From the NCBI GenBank assembly GCA_900316715.1, contig ONEC01000027.1, forward strand, positions 1 through 35,830: a stretch of 35,830 nt of DNA, given 5' to 3'. The first letter of the stretch is position 1. Every line of letters begins with the position of its first letter. This DNA comes from an uncultured Eubacteriales bacterium. Lineage in GTDB: Bacteria > Bacillota > Clostridia > Lachnospirales > Lachnospiraceae. Positions 17,501-26,938 of this stretch are shown here, one piece after another. A program made the translations under genes and the position numbers. Below the pieces are notes generated by a model. That model was not told where the DNA came from. It searched no databases and was given only the letters and a program-made list of their open reading frames with translations.

Positions 17501-18121
17501 ATATTCTGCCAGCTTATAATCGCACTCTCTCTTATGAAGTTCAGGAATGGTAACATCAGCTTCTCTGATGATCTCCTTGAAGCTTTCTCTCGGCATCAGA
17601 TAGCTGTACTCAAAGAAGTCCTCATTCTGGATATGAAATGCAATGTAATCCATAAAGTCCGGAGGAAATACTTCTTTAAGATTCTTCAGCTCCATCATAA
17701 TGGAAAAGGTATCATCTGCCAGCTTCCATACCTCATGAGGCAGATAGAATCTGTCCAGTGCGAGCTTCAGGAATTCTTCCCTTGCCTGATCTGCTGTATC
17801 CAGATCGTTGCAGAGCGGATCGCTGAATATCTCTTTCCATACATCTAAGTCTATTCTTAATTCAATATCATCGTAGGTCTCAACCATTCTGTCTACTAAT
17901 GGCTGAAATCTTGGATCAGCAGCTTCTCTTGAGTCGGTCTCCCCCTCTGATTCCTGACTTCGTCTCATAGCTTCCTCAAATGCTTCTCTAAGGCGCTTAA
18001 AGCCCTCCGGATCATCCTCCGGATTGACGCTTACAACCTTTGCACGATAGGCAGCTATGATGCTGTCCTGATCCTTCGTTTCTTCAATTCCTAAAACACT
18101 CCAAACTTCACCAATGTCCAT
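14540..18121 (-). CDS. Giant J-like-domain TPR protein paired with HscC
   Basis: This 1193-aa, acidic, soluble protein has an N-terminal J-like module (about residues 1-55: [20 protein letters not shown], then [21 protein letters not shown]). The helix pattern matches a J-domain, but the HPD loop is replaced by NPE (33-35). From about residue 250 to the end it is built of tetratricopeptide-like repeats, for example [20 protein letters not shown] and [20 protein letters not shown], giving a long superhelix suited to binding clients. It follows tex by 3 bases and overlaps hscC by 4. In E. coli hscC also lies near J-like genes (djlB, djlC), which supports a co-chaperone role. Direct function is inferred. 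Confidence 0.88.
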   Translation of the reverse strand: MDIGEVWSVLGIEETKDQDSIIAAYRAKVVSVNPEDDPEGFKRLREAFEEAMRRSQESEGETDSREAADPRFQPLVDRMVETYDDIELRIDLDVWKEIFSDPLCNDLDTADQAREEFLKLALDRFYLPHEVWKLADDTFSIMMELKNLKEVFPPDFMDYIAFHIQNEDFFEYSYLMPRESFKEIIREADVTIPELHKRECDYKLAEYLCHYDNYIREAAVVIQPVEDINAVRKSENPELIPANAEPDALNKLYGSVRMFLTAEIWHPMEYTGMMRLLDDEGRYEDAHAMARAILNTRLGEFMDIYGRTSACYVIVNHALINSINPEIEPERKNHPLITDEDMKVIEETLEQVLAERERFNLGLRAKIMLLCLKGEYEDANEVLLKLFEVDNQNSDASILLPYINNKLVDFYADRVAAEPDNMRHKIDKCWSLFRCDRKEEAIEELEALSYIDKDDELYIDYCNLIGRCYSRIDDFEKAEPFLAEWLRRLTLIEERYNKDPDSVNEEDAKRLKRIGYSYYLLGAANFRLDKLEDAEKYIKLSVEKEKDEVDIPYYLETLGLLYHQRADYAAAMEVWNHMLELNKYNASTYIHRQETAYKMRDAQLVIDDYNVLIQHAPQYPKSYFFAAKIFYIYDHNEDLKDVFKRAEENGIHSSALQLVKADYYKEQSNLEAAEKIYKELDDELAKGEGDLEDCEALRDYYLSAGHFKNIKDESPEEYYKAGLAKYPQDAPLNYAYGLYLYEHDKYAEAETFFKKTLEYNPRHHAANNKLSRIYSDIYDDSEDPAKYDLAVVHATKQLDNNDDDYYYVERALLYSSGYEFEKVIADCDKAIEKDETNYYAFNARGYAYMMLKDYKHAEESFMTGIRLMKDVDVNDKLSNLYHNLARCYEMQEKFNESITVLRNIIITFGENINVHSRIAKSLRRAGRYDEALNECETMLKYHQEKFQETGNEWYLEYIMEDYDQMFTVCLSKGDYRKAQFIKDERIYKMVNDNRLLTGKRAIKNNNVSCSILQKVASIEYYDARDYAKAYKIYDKAYNLLLPVSSVTDNNMRSTLIDICVEMGGAAWRLGKYGVSMRLAEAAILTIKKMSGSVENYLNYHRNSTYRKKDYALLLAFAGKWDEAVAMAESAVDAPRCSFCRHGSCYEAYLSLAKICEFKNDKAGALEYYRKANEIGRDDSEVISAMIAFTGGRN

Positions 18122-18124
18122 ATA

Positions 18125-20257
18125 TTAGATTCCCTTCATGGATAAACCTATTCTGTTCTTCTGTGTATCGATATTTATGATCTTAACATCAACTACATCT
18201 CCGACACTTACTACGTCCAGAGGATGCTTTACAAATTTCTTATCAGTAAGCTGTGATATATGAACCAGTCCATCCTGATGTACTCCGATATCTACAAATG
18301 CACCGAAGTCGATTACATTTCTAACAGTTCCCTTAAGAACCATTCCGACTTCAAGATCCTTGATATCAAGGACATCGCTTCTGAGGATTGGCTTCGGCAT
18401 ATCAAGACGTGGATCACGGCTTGGCTTCATAAGCTCCTTGATCATATCATCAAGAGTGATATCTCCGATTCCGAGTTCTTCTGAAAGCTTCTTCTTCTCA
18501 GCCTTATCAAGCTTTCCGAGAGCAGCTGTATCATCATCCACTGACTTAAGAAGCTTTCCTGCTGCTTCGTAGCTTTCAGGGTGAACTGCTGTATCATCAA
18601 GAGGATTGCTTCCTCCATGGATTCTGAGGAATCCGGCACACTGCTCATAAGCCTTTGCACCAAGCTTCGGAACCTTAAGGAGTTCCTTCCTGTTATCGAA
18701 TCTTCCGTTCTCTTCTCTATATGAAACAATGTTCTTTGCAACGTTCTTGTTAATACCTGAAATGTATGTCAGAAGAGATACTGATGCAGTATTAAGATCT
18801 ACACCTACGCTGTTAACGCAGTCCTCAACTACATTTGAGAGAGACTCTCCAAGCTTCTTCTGGTTCATATCATGCTGATACTGTCCTACACCGATGGACT
18901 TAGGATCTATCTTAACAAGCTCTGCAAGCGGATCCTGTACACGGCGTGCTATAGAAGTTGCTGATCTTTGTCCAACATCGAACTCAGGAAACTCTTCTGT
19001 TGCAAGAGCACTTGCTGAATATACAGAAGCACCTGCTTCGTTGGTGATAACATATTCAACCTTCTCAGGTATTTCCTTCAGCATCTCAACGATGATCTGC
19101 TCTGATTCACGGGATGCTGTTCCGTTACCTACTGATATAAGTGATATATTGTATTTCTTTATAAGGCGCTTTACTGTTTCCTTTGCAGCACGGATCTTCT
19201 CAGGTGTTGTAGGCGCTGTAGGATATACAACAGTTGTATCAAGTACCTTTCCTGTCTCATCTACAACAGCCAGCTTACATCCTGTTCTAAATGCAGGATC
19301 CCAGCCGAGAACTGTACGTCCGCTGATTGGAGGCTGCATAAGAAGCTGTGTAAGGTTCTTGCCGAATACCTTGATGGCTCCATCTTCTGCGTCCTCTGTA
19401 AGGGCACTTCTTATCTCTCTTTCGATAGAAGGTGCGATGAGTCTCTCATAAGCATCAGCTGCTGCTGCCTTAAGGATATCTGCTGTATCACAGTCATCCT
19501 TTCCGACAACCTTCTTCTCAAGATATTTAAGAATATCCTCTTCAGGAGCTTCTATTACTACAGAAAGTATCTTCTCCTTCTCTCCTCTGTTAACAGCAAG
19601 AGTCTTATATCCGGACATCTTTGCTACAGGTTCATGGAAGTCATAATAGTTCTCATATACAGACTTTTCTTCCGGATCCTTGGCTGTACTTACGAGAATA
19701 CCCTTCTTTACAGTTATATCTCTTATCCAGGTTCTGTAATCCGCATCATCTGAAATGTTCTCAGCTATAATGTCTGAAGCACCGGCAAGAGCTGCCTCTG
19801 CAGACTCAACGCCCTTCTCCTCAGAAATGTATGCCTCAGCTTCAACTGCTATAGGCTTCTTATTCAGCTGCATATATATGAGATTTGCAAGAGGCTCAAG
19901 ACCTGCCTCCTTAGCGATAGTTGCTCTGGTTCTTCTCTTTGGCTTATAAGGTCTGTAAATATCTTCAAGAGCTACCATGGTCTCTGCTTCCTCGATAGCT
20001 TTCATAAGCTCAGGAGTCATCTTTTCCTGCTCTTCAATAGTTGATATAACAGTAGCCTTTCTTTCCTCGAGATTTCTGAGGAAGTTAAGTCTGTCATACA
20101 GAGTTCTAAGCTGCTCATCATTCAGAGCACCTGTCTTCTCCTTACGATAACGTGCTATAAAAGGAACTGTGCATCCGTCATCCAGGAGCTCAACTGCCGC
20201 CTTTACCTGTCCCTCCTTTACTTCAAGTTCACCTGCAATCTTCTTAATAATGTCCAT
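18125..20257 (-). CDS. tex: Tex family S1 RNA-binding protein
   Basis: The 710-aa protein matches Tex in length and layout. It has an N-terminal helical region (FIARYRKEKTGALNDEQLR), a YqgF-like RNase H fold (GWDPAFRTGCKLAVVDETG), helix-hairpin-helix motifs (KVPKLGAKAYEQCAGFLRI), and a C-terminal S1 domain (about 635-708: GTVRNVIDFGAFVDIGVHQD). Tex is a nucleic-acid-binding transcription accessory factor. A TATAAT at 20279-20274 lies only about 17 bases upstream of the ATG without a clear -35 box, so the start of transcription is uncertain. It leads the tex, J-like, hscC group. Confidence 0.96.
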   Translation of the reverse strand: MDIIKKIAGELEVKEGQVKAAVELLDDGCTVPFIARYRKEKTGALNDEQLRTLYDRLNFLRNLEERKATVISTIEEQEKMTPELMKAIEEAETMVALEDIYRPYKPKRRTRATIAKEAGLEPLANLIYMQLNKKPIAVEAEAYISEEKGVESAEAALAGASDIIAENISDDADYRTWIRDITVKKGILVSTAKDPEEKSVYENYYDFHEPVAKMSGYKTLAVNRGEKEKILSVVIEAPEEDILKYLEKKVVGKDDCDTADILKAAAADAYERLIAPSIEREIRSALTEDAEDGAIKVFGKNLTQLLMQPPISGRTVLGWDPAFRTGCKLAVVDETGKVLDTTVVYPTAPTTPEKIRAAKETVKRLIKKYNISLISVGNGTASRESEQIIVEMLKEIPEKVEYVITNEAGASVYSASALATEEFPEFDVGQRSATSIARRVQDPLAELVKIDPKSIGVGQYQHDMNQKKLGESLSNVVEDCVNSVGVDLNTASVSLLTYISGINKNVAKNIVSYREENGRFDNRKELLKVPKLGAKAYEQCAGFLRIHGGSNPLDDTAVHPESYEAAGKLLKSVDDDTAALGKLDKAEKKKLSEELGIGDITLDDMIKELMKPSRDPRLDMPKPILRSDVLDIKDLEVGMVLKGTVRNVIDFGAFVDIGVHQDGLVHISQLTDKKFVKHPLDVVSVGDVVDVKIINIDTQKNRIGLSMKGI

Positions 20258-20304
20258 TGTGTCAAAATCCTCTATTATATCTTTATTTTGTCAAAAACTC
20301 ATCT

Positions 20305-20339
20305 ACAAAAAGAATGAGGCAGAGGTTTTTACCTCTGCC
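20305..20339 (-). terminator. Rho-independent terminator after the HU gene
   Basis: On the minus strand GGCAGAGGT (20339-20331) pairs with ACCTCTGCC (20326-20318) around a 4-base loop, followed by TCATTCTTTTTG. It separates HU from tex. Confidence 0.8.
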
Positions 20340-20374
20340 CCTCTTAATTACTTGTAACATTCAGCTTAACTGAA

Positions 20375-20677
20375 TTACTTCTTCTTTGCTGACTTCTTTG
20401 GCTTTGTATTAACAAGCTCCTTGAGAGCTGCACCAGCCTTGAACTTAGGAACTGCTGCTGCCTTGATCTTGATAGCCTCACCAGTCTGTGGGTTACGAGC
20501 TGTTCTAGCCTTTCTCTCACCAACTTCGAATGTACCGAAACCGATAAGCTGTACCTTGCCCTTGTTCTGGAGCTCTGTAGATACAACGTTTACGAATGAC
20601 TTTACTGCAGCCTCAGCATCCTTCTTAGAAAGACCTGTCTCTGCTGCAATAGCTGTTACAAGTTCTGTCTTGTTCAT
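20375..20677 (-). CDS. hup: HU family DNA-binding protein
   Basis: A 100-aa histone-like protein: MNKTELVTAIAAETGLSKKDAE at the start, the GFGTFEVGERKARTARNPQTGE DNA-binding arm, and a Lys-rich extra tail (PKKSAKKK). HU bends and compacts DNA as a dimer. It is monocistronic, with its own consensus promoter and terminator, which fits high expression. The short basic tail is slightly longer than the about 90-aa norm. Confidence 0.97.
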   Translation of the reverse strand: MNKTELVTAIAAETGLSKKDAEAAVKSFVNVVSTELQNKGKVQLIGFGTFEVGERKARTARNPQTGEAIKIKAAAVPKFKAGAALKELVNTKPKKSAKKK

Positions 20678-20730
20678 AGTGTTTTACCTCTCAATACATA
20701 TGATATTGTGTCGTTTTTGCGACTACAATG

Positions 20731-20759
20731 ATTATACTTGTTTATAGGCGTTAAATCAA
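20731..20759 (-). promoter_or_regulatory. Sigma-A promoter of the HU gene
   Basis: TTGATT (20759-20754) and TATAAT (20736-20731) are 17 bases apart. The leader of about 50 bases contains a small GTCG/CGAC hairpin with an A-rich loop. Confidence 0.8.
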
Positions 20760-20839
20760 TCTATTTCTTACAATTTTGCGTATTTTTTTTATAAAAATGT
20801 AACAAATCTGCCACATTTTTACGATTTATTTAAACATTT

Positions 20840-22753
20840 TTACATATCTATGTTAGCATCGCGGCTATTTTCCTCAATATAGGCACGTCTAGGGGCAACT
20901 TCAGTACCCATAAGAGTCTTTGTAATAGAGCTTGCTTCGGCTACGCTGGCTATTGAAACCTGCTTCAGTACACGACTTTCAGGATCCATTGTCGTCTCAA
21001 AAAGCTGACTCGCATCCATCTCTCCGAGACCCTTGTATCTCTGGATTGTAAACTTACCTTTATGGTTATTTCTGTACTTGGTAAGTTCATCATCCGAGTA
21101 GAGATATTTCATATTCTTTCCCTCTCCTACTCTGTAAAGTGGAGGGATAGCTATATAGATATGACCTTCATTGATAAGATCCGGATAGAATCTATAGAAG
21201 AATGTGAGGAGCAGTGTTGCAATATGGGCTCCATCCACATCGGCATCTGTCATGATTATGATCTTATCGTAGTTGAGCTTGCTGATATCAAAGTCATTAC
21301 CGAAGCCCTGGGAGAAACCGCATCCGAAGGCATTGATCATAGCCTTGATCTCTGCGTTCTCAAGTACCTTTGTTACAGGCACCTTCTCAACATTGAGGAT
21401 CTTACCTCTAAGTGGAAGTATGGCCTGATATTTTCTGTTACGGGCTGTCTTGGCAGAGCCGCCGGCGGAATCACCCTCGACTATAAAGATCTCGCACTTC
21501 TCTGCATCGTTGCTTTCCTGACGTACCAGCTTTCCGTTGCCTTCGAAGGAGAACTTGCTGAGGTTAACCTTAGCCTTGGACTTAGCCTTCTCCTTAGCTG
21601 TCTCAACTGCCTTATCTACTATATCTCTCAGTACATCGTAGTTTCTGTCGAAGTATACTGTGAGCTGCTCACGCATGATAGCATCTACTGCGTTAGTTAC
21701 ATCTGTATTGGACAGTCTGGTCTTGGTCTGTCCTTCAAACTGTGGATCCGGATGCTTTACGGATATGATAGTCTGCATACCCTGTCTTATATCAGCACCT
21801 GAAAGGTTCGGATCCTTATCCTTAAGAACTCCAAGTTCGTTTCTTGCATAGTTATTGATGATCTTTGCAAATGCAGACTTAAAGCCTGTTACATGAGTAC
21901 CGCCTTCAGGGTTGGTGATGTTATTGGTGAATCCGATAACATTCTCATCACCGTCCTCTGTTGCAACAAATACTATGTCTGCTGCGATACCGTTCTTCTC
22001 TCCTGATATGGATACTACAGGTGAAGTCTTGGTGAGATCCTGGGATATATCCTCCACAAAGCTTACCAGACCTCCCGGCTGATGGAAGGTTTCCGGTGGA
22101 TATCCATCACGTCTGTTCTCATAGGTTATAGACAGATCCGGGTTAAGATATGCAGTTTCCTTAAGTCTCTGTCTTATGGCAGCTGACTTAAATCTTACTG
22201 TCTCAAATATCGTGTCATCCGGATAAAGAGTTACGCTTGTACCTGTCCTCTTACCTCTTATCGGTTCTGAAGGAAGCAGGCCGTCTATAAGCTTTGTGGT
22301 CGGCTTGCCGTACTCATAGGTGTCGTGATATACATTTCCTTCTCTGTAAACGTCTACGATAAGCTTCTTGGAAAGGGCATTAACAACCGCAGAACCAACG
22401 CCGTGAAGACCACCGCTTATCTTATATATGGAATCGTTGAACTTACCTCCGGAGTGAAGGACTGTGAAGACTACTCGCTCCGCAGACTTCTTCTCAGTCG
22501 GATGCATATCAACAGGTATACCTCTTCCATCATCCTCAACTGTGGCAGAACCATCTTCGTTGAGAATAACCTTTATATTCTTGCAGAAGCCGGCCAGGTG
22601 CTCATCAACTGCGTTATCTATAAGCTCCTGTACCAGGTGATTAAGACCTGTACGTCCCGTGCTTCCGATATACATACCCGGTCTCAGACGGACCGGCTCA
22701 AGGCCCTTAAGGACCTTTATCGCTTCTGAATTATAATCCTGATTTGCTGCCAT
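20840..22753 (-). CDS. parE: Type IIA DNA topoisomerase subunit B (ParE/GyrB-like)
   Basis: The 637-aa ATPase subunit has the GHKL motifs ELIDNAVDEHLAG, VEDDGRGIPVDMHP and GGLHGVGSAVVNALS, and the TOPRIM motifs VEGDSAGGSA and TDADVDGAHI, then QRYKGLGEMDASQL. It powers strand passage together with the A subunit, whose gene ends 2 bases upstream, so the two are coupled. Sequence alone does not decide firmly between ParE and GyrB. I prefer ParE because the gene order A then B and the altered A-subunit C-terminus are unlike a standard gyrBA locus. Confidence 0.85.
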   Translation of the reverse strand: MAANQDYNSEAIKVLKGLEPVRLRPGMYIGSTGRTGLNHLVQELIDNAVDEHLAGFCKNIKVILNEDGSATVEDDGRGIPVDMHPTEKKSAERVVFTVLHSGGKFNDSIYKISGGLHGVGSAVVNALSKKLIVDVYREGNVYHDTYEYGKPTTKLIDGLLPSEPIRGKRTGTSVTLYPDDTIFETVRFKSAAIRQRLKETAYLNPDLSITYENRRDGYPPETFHQPGGLVSFVEDISQDLTKTSPVVSISGEKNGIAADIVFVATEDGDENVIGFTNNITNPEGGTHVTGFKSAFAKIINNYARNELGVLKDKDPNLSGADIRQGMQTIISVKHPDPQFEGQTKTRLSNTDVTNAVDAIMREQLTVYFDRNYDVLRDIVDKAVETAKEKAKSKAKVNLSKFSFEGNGKLVRQESNDAEKCEIFIVEGDSAGGSAKTARNRKYQAILPLRGKILNVEKVPVTKVLENAEIKAMINAFGCGFSQGFGNDFDISKLNYDKIIIMTDADVDGAHIATLLLTFFYRFYPDLINEGHIYIAIPPLYRVGEGKNMKYLYSDDELTKYRNNHKGKFTIQRYKGLGEMDASQLFETTMDPESRVLKQVSIASVAEASSITKTLMGTEVAPRRAYIEENSRDANIDM

Positions 22754-22755
22754 CT

Positions 22756-25176
22756 TTATCTCCCCTTCTTATTTCCCTTGCCGCCTCGTTTTACGGCCTT
22801 CATGTCAGACAGGCTGATATCATTAAAGCTGTCGGCGTTGCTTCCGCTCATGGCTCTGACAACCTTATCGCCCTTTCTGAGAGATATAAGAGTTACTCCT
22901 CCTGCTCCCTTACCCTGAACAGGAAGCTCGCTGGACTTAACCTTGATCGAATAGCCGTCAGCAGTCTCAGCAACTACATAGTCATCTTCAAAACCGACAA
23001 ATACAGGCTTTGCCTTGAGTGCCTGTGCAGTCTTGCGGGCTGTATCAAAGAGCGCTGCATTTACCCTCTTTGCCTTACCCTCTTCTGTTACGAAGATGAG
23101 GTTTCTGCCGATATTCATACCGCCTACATCGGTATCGGTAAAATCAGTCTCAGCATCATAGCTTGCCGGTGCAGTGAAATCCGCACCCATATCTATCTCT
23201 TCAAGACTTCCGCCGGACAGGCTTCCGTCTACCATATCATCAAAGAACATCTCTTCAGGAGCTGCTTCAACCGGAGCCGGCGCTGTCTGTGCCACACTCT
23301 CCTCTGCAATGGTTCCTGCAGGGTTCAGTTCTGATACTGCCATCATGGCAACCACATCTGCATCTGAACTCATTCCGCAGAAGTCAAATATCTGTATACC
23401 CTTATCAGTTATCCTGAACTTCTTATCCTTCTTTGTCTGCTTCTTCAGAATATCCGAAACCTTGATGATGTGAACCATACCTTCGCTGTCAAAGAGTGCA
23501 ACCCTGTCATCACTCATACAGTTAACAGCAAACTTATATGGCGTTTCCTGGTTCTTCATGAATACTGCTCTCGGAGCTGACTTGATATAGAAGAATCTGT
23601 CAAGAAGTACTGTCTCTTCTGTAGCCACAGCCTTCTCCTTGGCAACTATAACCTCACCGAGGTTCTCGATAACTGTTCTTCTGGGAATGGCATACTTCTT
23701 CTTAAGTTCTTCAATATCAGAGATCATCTGCTTCTTCATCTCACGGTCAGACTCAAGAAGTCTTGTGTATCTTGCAAGAAGTCTCTCAGTCTCAGCAAGT
23801 TCCTTTCTTAAGACATCAACCTCCAGACCGATGAGCTTCTGAAGTCTCATGGCAAGGATAGCCTCTGTCTGTCTCTCTGTGAAATGCAGTTCTTTGGCAT
23901 CAGCTTCCGAACCCTTATATCTGAACTTGATATTATCTGTCTTACCGTACATCAGGCAGTCCTTGGCGTCCTTAGTGTTCTGGGAGCCGCGGAGAACTTC
24001 AATGATAAGATCGATAACGTCAACTGCCTCAAGAAGACCGGTCTTAACTTCTCTTACGTCTTCCTGCTCAGCCTTAAGTGCCTGATACTTATCCTTATAA
24101 ACCTGCCACTTATATTCTGTATAAGTCTGAAGTACGCGGCGCAGGCCCATTACCTCAGGCTTCTTGTTATAGATACAGTTAATGTTAACACTATAGGTGT
24201 CCTCGAGTCCTGCCTTCTTATAAAGAATGTTGATGATCTTCTGGATCTCTTCCTCTGTGGTGCCCTTCTTAACATCGATACACAGACACTCACCTTCCTT
24301 ATCACCTCTGTCGGCAATATCAACAACAGCCGGAAGGGTTCCCTTACGGACTAACTCGGCAACTGTATTAAGAAACTTCTCTGTGGAATTGATCATGGTA
24401 ACAGGTATCTCGGTAACGCAAATGGACTTACGTCCCTTTCCGATATCTCTGACCTCTACCTTTCCTCTGACTCTCAGCTTTCCAAGACCGGTTTCATATA
24501 TCTGAAGAAGAGATTCCTCATCGATATTGATGATTCCTCCCGTAGCAAAGTCCGGTCCCTTCACGATTCTGAGAAGAGCTTCTGTTGAAATGTCAGGATC
24601 CTGCAGATAGGCAATCTCTGCGTCTGCAACCTCCTGAAGATTATGAGTTGGTATATTTGTTGCCATACCAACGGCAATGCCCGTAGCGCCGCTGGTAAGC
24701 ATGTTCGGAATAAGGAAAGGAATATGTACGGGCTCCTTCTCCGTTCCGTCAAAATTCGGTATGAAATCGCAGTATTTAAGATCCTTGAGACCTTCCTCTG
24801 CGTACTTTGATATACGAGCCTCGGTATAACGCATGGCAGCCGCTCCCGAACCTGACACGTCACCGAAGTTTCCGTGAGGGTCTACAAGCGGTATAGGCAG
24901 CTTCCAGTTCTGCGCAAGGTTAACAAGACCTTCGTAGATAGAGCTGTCTCCATGAGGATGGTACTTACCCATGGTATCGCCGACTATTCTCGCACATTTT
25001 CTATGAGGGCTGTCAGAACGCGTGAGCTCCGACAGTGAATAGAGGATTCTTCTCTGAACAGGCTTGAGTCCGTCCTTAACGTCCGGAAGTGCACGCTCGG
25101 TAATAACCGACATGGCATAATCCACGTAGTCCTGTCCCATCTCCTCTTCATAATTTACACTTTGAATCTTTTCCAT
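22756..25176 (-). CDS. parC: Type IIA DNA topoisomerase subunit A (ParC/GyrA-like) with acidic insert
   Basis: The 806-aa breakage-reunion subunit has LPDVKDGLKPVQRRIL, the quinolone-region KYHPHGDSSIYEGLV (Ser78 and Glu82 at the usual resistance positions, so not visibly resistant) and the active-site Tyr117 in AAAMRYTEAR. A coiled-coil gate and a C-terminal beta-pinwheel region follow. The pinwheel is broken by an acidic, Ala/Glu/Asp-rich insert at about residues 613-690. A canonical GyrA box (QRRGGKG) is absent in mid-domain, but VQGKGAGGV is a weak match and VKRGGKG stands near the extreme C-terminus. It precedes the B subunit by 2 bases. Confidence 0.87.
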   Translation of the reverse strand: MEKIQSVNYEEEMGQDYVDYAMSVITERALPDVKDGLKPVQRRILYSLSELTRSDSPHRKCARIVGDTMGKYHPHGDSSIYEGLVNLAQNWKLPIPLVDPHGNFGDVSGSGAAAMRYTEARISKYAEEGLKDLKYCDFIPNFDGTEKEPVHIPFLIPNMLTSGATGIAVGMATNIPTHNLQEVADAEIAYLQDPDISTEALLRIVKGPDFATGGIINIDEESLLQIYETGLGKLRVRGKVEVRDIGKGRKSICVTEIPVTMINSTEKFLNTVAELVRKGTLPAVVDIADRGDKEGECLCIDVKKGTTEEEIQKIINILYKKAGLEDTYSVNINCIYNKKPEVMGLRRVLQTYTEYKWQVYKDKYQALKAEQEDVREVKTGLLEAVDVIDLIIEVLRGSQNTKDAKDCLMYGKTDNIKFRYKGSEADAKELHFTERQTEAILAMRLQKLIGLEVDVLRKELAETERLLARYTRLLESDREMKKQMISDIEELKKKYAIPRRTVIENLGEVIVAKEKAVATEETVLLDRFFYIKSAPRAVFMKNQETPYKFAVNCMSDDRVALFDSEGMVHIIKVSDILKKQTKKDKKFRITDKGIQIFDFCGMSSDADVVAMMAVSELNPAGTIAEESVAQTAPAPVEAAPEEMFFDDMVDGSLSGGSLEEIDMGADFTAPASYDAETDFTDTDVGGMNIGRNLIFVTEEGKAKRVNAALFDTARKTAQALKAKPVFVGFEDDYVVAETADGYSIKVKSSELPVQGKGAGGVTLISLRKGDKVVRAMSGSNADSFNDISLSDMKAVKRGGKGNKKGR

Positions 25177-25195
25177 TTGAAACCCCTTTACATTT

Positions 25196-25237
25196 CAAGA
25201 TATGGTGTTGCAATCCTTAATACTTTACCATATCTTG
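25196..25237. promoter_or_regulatory. 11-bp perfect inverted repeat at the topoisomerase promoter (candidate operator)
   Basis: CAAGATATGGT (25196-25206) and ACCATATCTTG (25227-25237) are perfect complements with a 20-base spacer. One arm fills the spacer next to the -10 box and the other lies about 10-20 bases into the transcript. There is no T run, so a DNA-level site is more likely than a terminator. Confidence 0.55.
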
Positions 25238-25250
25238 TTGTGGGTGTCAA
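25222..25250 (-). promoter_or_regulatory. Sigma-A promoter of the topoisomerase operon
   Basis: TTGACA (25250-25245) and TAAAGT (25227-25222) are 17 bases apart. The predicted start is near 25215, about 40 bases before the A-subunit ATG. Confidence 0.65.
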
Positions 25251-25272
25251 AAGGACAATCTTATATCAGATT

Positions 25273-26916
25273 TTACTTCTTTGCCTCTTCTTCAGGCTCA
25301 CGTCCGGTCATCTTCTCGAGTATTATCATTACTACAAGCAGAATGACGATTCCTGCCGGAAGGCTTATAACAGGACTCTTAGTGAATCCGGCTATGATAT
25401 ATGTTACACAGGATACTGCCGCGCAGGTAAGGGCATATGGCAGCTGTGTAGATACATGATTTATATGATTACTCTGAGCACCTGCTGATGCCATGATGGT
25501 CGTATCTGATATAGGTGAGCAGTGATCTCCGCATACAGCGCCTGCAAGACAGGAAGCTATAGAGATAACCATCATCTCTCCGCTTGGGAAAACTCCCATA
25601 ACGATCGGAATAAGGATTCCGAAGGTTCCCCATGAAGTACCTGTAGCAAAGGCAAGACCAAGAGCTACAAGGAAGATAACAGCAGGAAGCAGAGACTGAA
25701 GGGATGCCGCATGGCCTGCTACCTTGGCTGCTACGAAGAACTTAGCTCCAAGAAGGCCTGTCATACCTGAAAGTGTCCATGCAAGTGTCAGGACAAGGAT
25801 AGGAGCAACCATGGCCTTAAAGCCCTCAGGAATACATTTCATAAAATCATCAAAGGTGATGATATCTCTAAGGAGATAGAAGAAAAATGTAAATACTATG
25901 GTGATTATTCCGCCAAGTACAAGGGCAGCTGATGCATCAGCATCACCAAAGGCTGTTACAAAGTCAACTCCACTGAAGAAGCCGCCTGTGTAAACCATTG
26001 TAAAGATACAGATGACGATAAGGAATGCAACCGGAACAACAAGGTCAACAACCTTACCCTTCTTACTAACCTGCTCTTCGATCATACGGTCAGCTGACTC
26101 CTGGCCTGATGTAAAGAGATCGCCCTTATATGCATTTAACTCATGCTTCTTCATAGGTCCGAAGTCCACTCTTCTGAAGATCATGTAGAACATCATGATA
26201 AGAGTGAGTATCGCATAGAAGTTGTAAGGAATTGTCTGAATGAATACCTGGAAACCGTTAACTCCTGATTCAGGCGGAACAGATGATGAAACTGCTGCTG
26301 CCCAGGAGCTGATAGGTGCGATGATACATATAGGTGCTGCTGTGGCATCGATGATGTATGCCAGCTTTGCGCGGGATACCTTATGTGTATCTGTAACAGG
26401 TCTCATAACGCTTCCGACTGTAAGACAGTTGAAATAGTCATCTATAAAGATCAGCATACCGAGTATAACGGTTGCAACCTGTGCACCGATACGGGTCTTT
26501 ATATGCCTGGTTGCCCATTTACCGAAAGCTGCTGAACCACCGGCCTTATTCATAAGTGCGACGAGAATTCCAAGAAGTACGAGGAATATCAGGATACCTG
26601 CATTAAAGCTGTCAGATATCTTTGAAAGCATACCGCCTTCTTCGTTAAAGAACAGTGTATTAAGTGCAAGTTCAAGATTAAATTCTGAATAAATAAGCGC
26701 ACCGCTTATAGCACCTATAAAGAGTGATGAATACACTTCCTTTGTTATAAGCGCAAGCACAATCGCTATAACCGGTGGAAGAAGTCCTACCCAGGTTGCA
26801 TACGCAGCAGGTACATATTCCTCCAGTGCCCCCATATCTACCGGATTCATAATGGTGTATCCGATAAGTACAAGAACTATAACCAGAAACACTCCAACAA
26901 CTACTCGTTTTAACAT
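25273..26916 (-). CDS. NhaC-family Na+/H+ antiporter
   Basis: A 547-aa polytopic membrane protein with about 11-13 hydrophobic helices. The segments IDDYFNCLTVGSVMRPVTD, IDATAAPICIIAPISSW and GDHCSPISDTTIMASAG are typical of the NhaC family (PF03553). It exchanges cytosolic Na+ or a related solute for H+; some relatives move amino or organic acids, so the substrate is open. The frame is open further upstream to 26997, but AAGGAGGG stands right before the ATG at 26916, and an upstream start would overlap the carboxypeptidase gene. The gap to that gene is 22 bases, so they are probably co-transcribed. Confidence 0.88.
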   Translation of the reverse strand: MLKRVVVGVFLVIVLVLIGYTIMNPVDMGALEEYVPAAYATWVGLLPPVIAIVLALITKEVYSSLFIGAISGALIYSEFNLELALNTLFFNEEGGMLSKISDSFNAGILIFLVLLGILVALMNKAGGSAAFGKWATRHIKTRIGAQVATVILGMLIFIDDYFNCLTVGSVMRPVTDTHKVSRAKLAYIIDATAAPICIIAPISSWAAAVSSSVPPESGVNGFQVFIQTIPYNFYAILTLIMMFYMIFRRVDFGPMKKHELNAYKGDLFTSGQESADRMIEEQVSKKGKVVDLVVPVAFLIVICIFTMVYTGGFFSGVDFVTAFGDADASAALVLGGIITIVFTFFFYLLRDIITFDDFMKCIPEGFKAMVAPILVLTLAWTLSGMTGLLGAKFFVAAKVAGHAASLQSLLPAVIFLVALGLAFATGTSWGTFGILIPIVMGVFPSGEMMVISIASCLAGAVCGDHCSPISDTTIMASAGAQSNHINHVSTQLPYALTCAAVSCVTYIIAGFTKSPVISLPAGIVILLVVMIILEKMTGREPEEEAKK

Positions 26917-26938
26917 TGATGTCCCTCCTTCTATCTCA

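Noticed and set aside
25255-25275. Terminator after the NhaC-family gene
   Set aside because: Only a 5-bp AATCT/AGATT stem with a short, broken T run is present, too weak to call.
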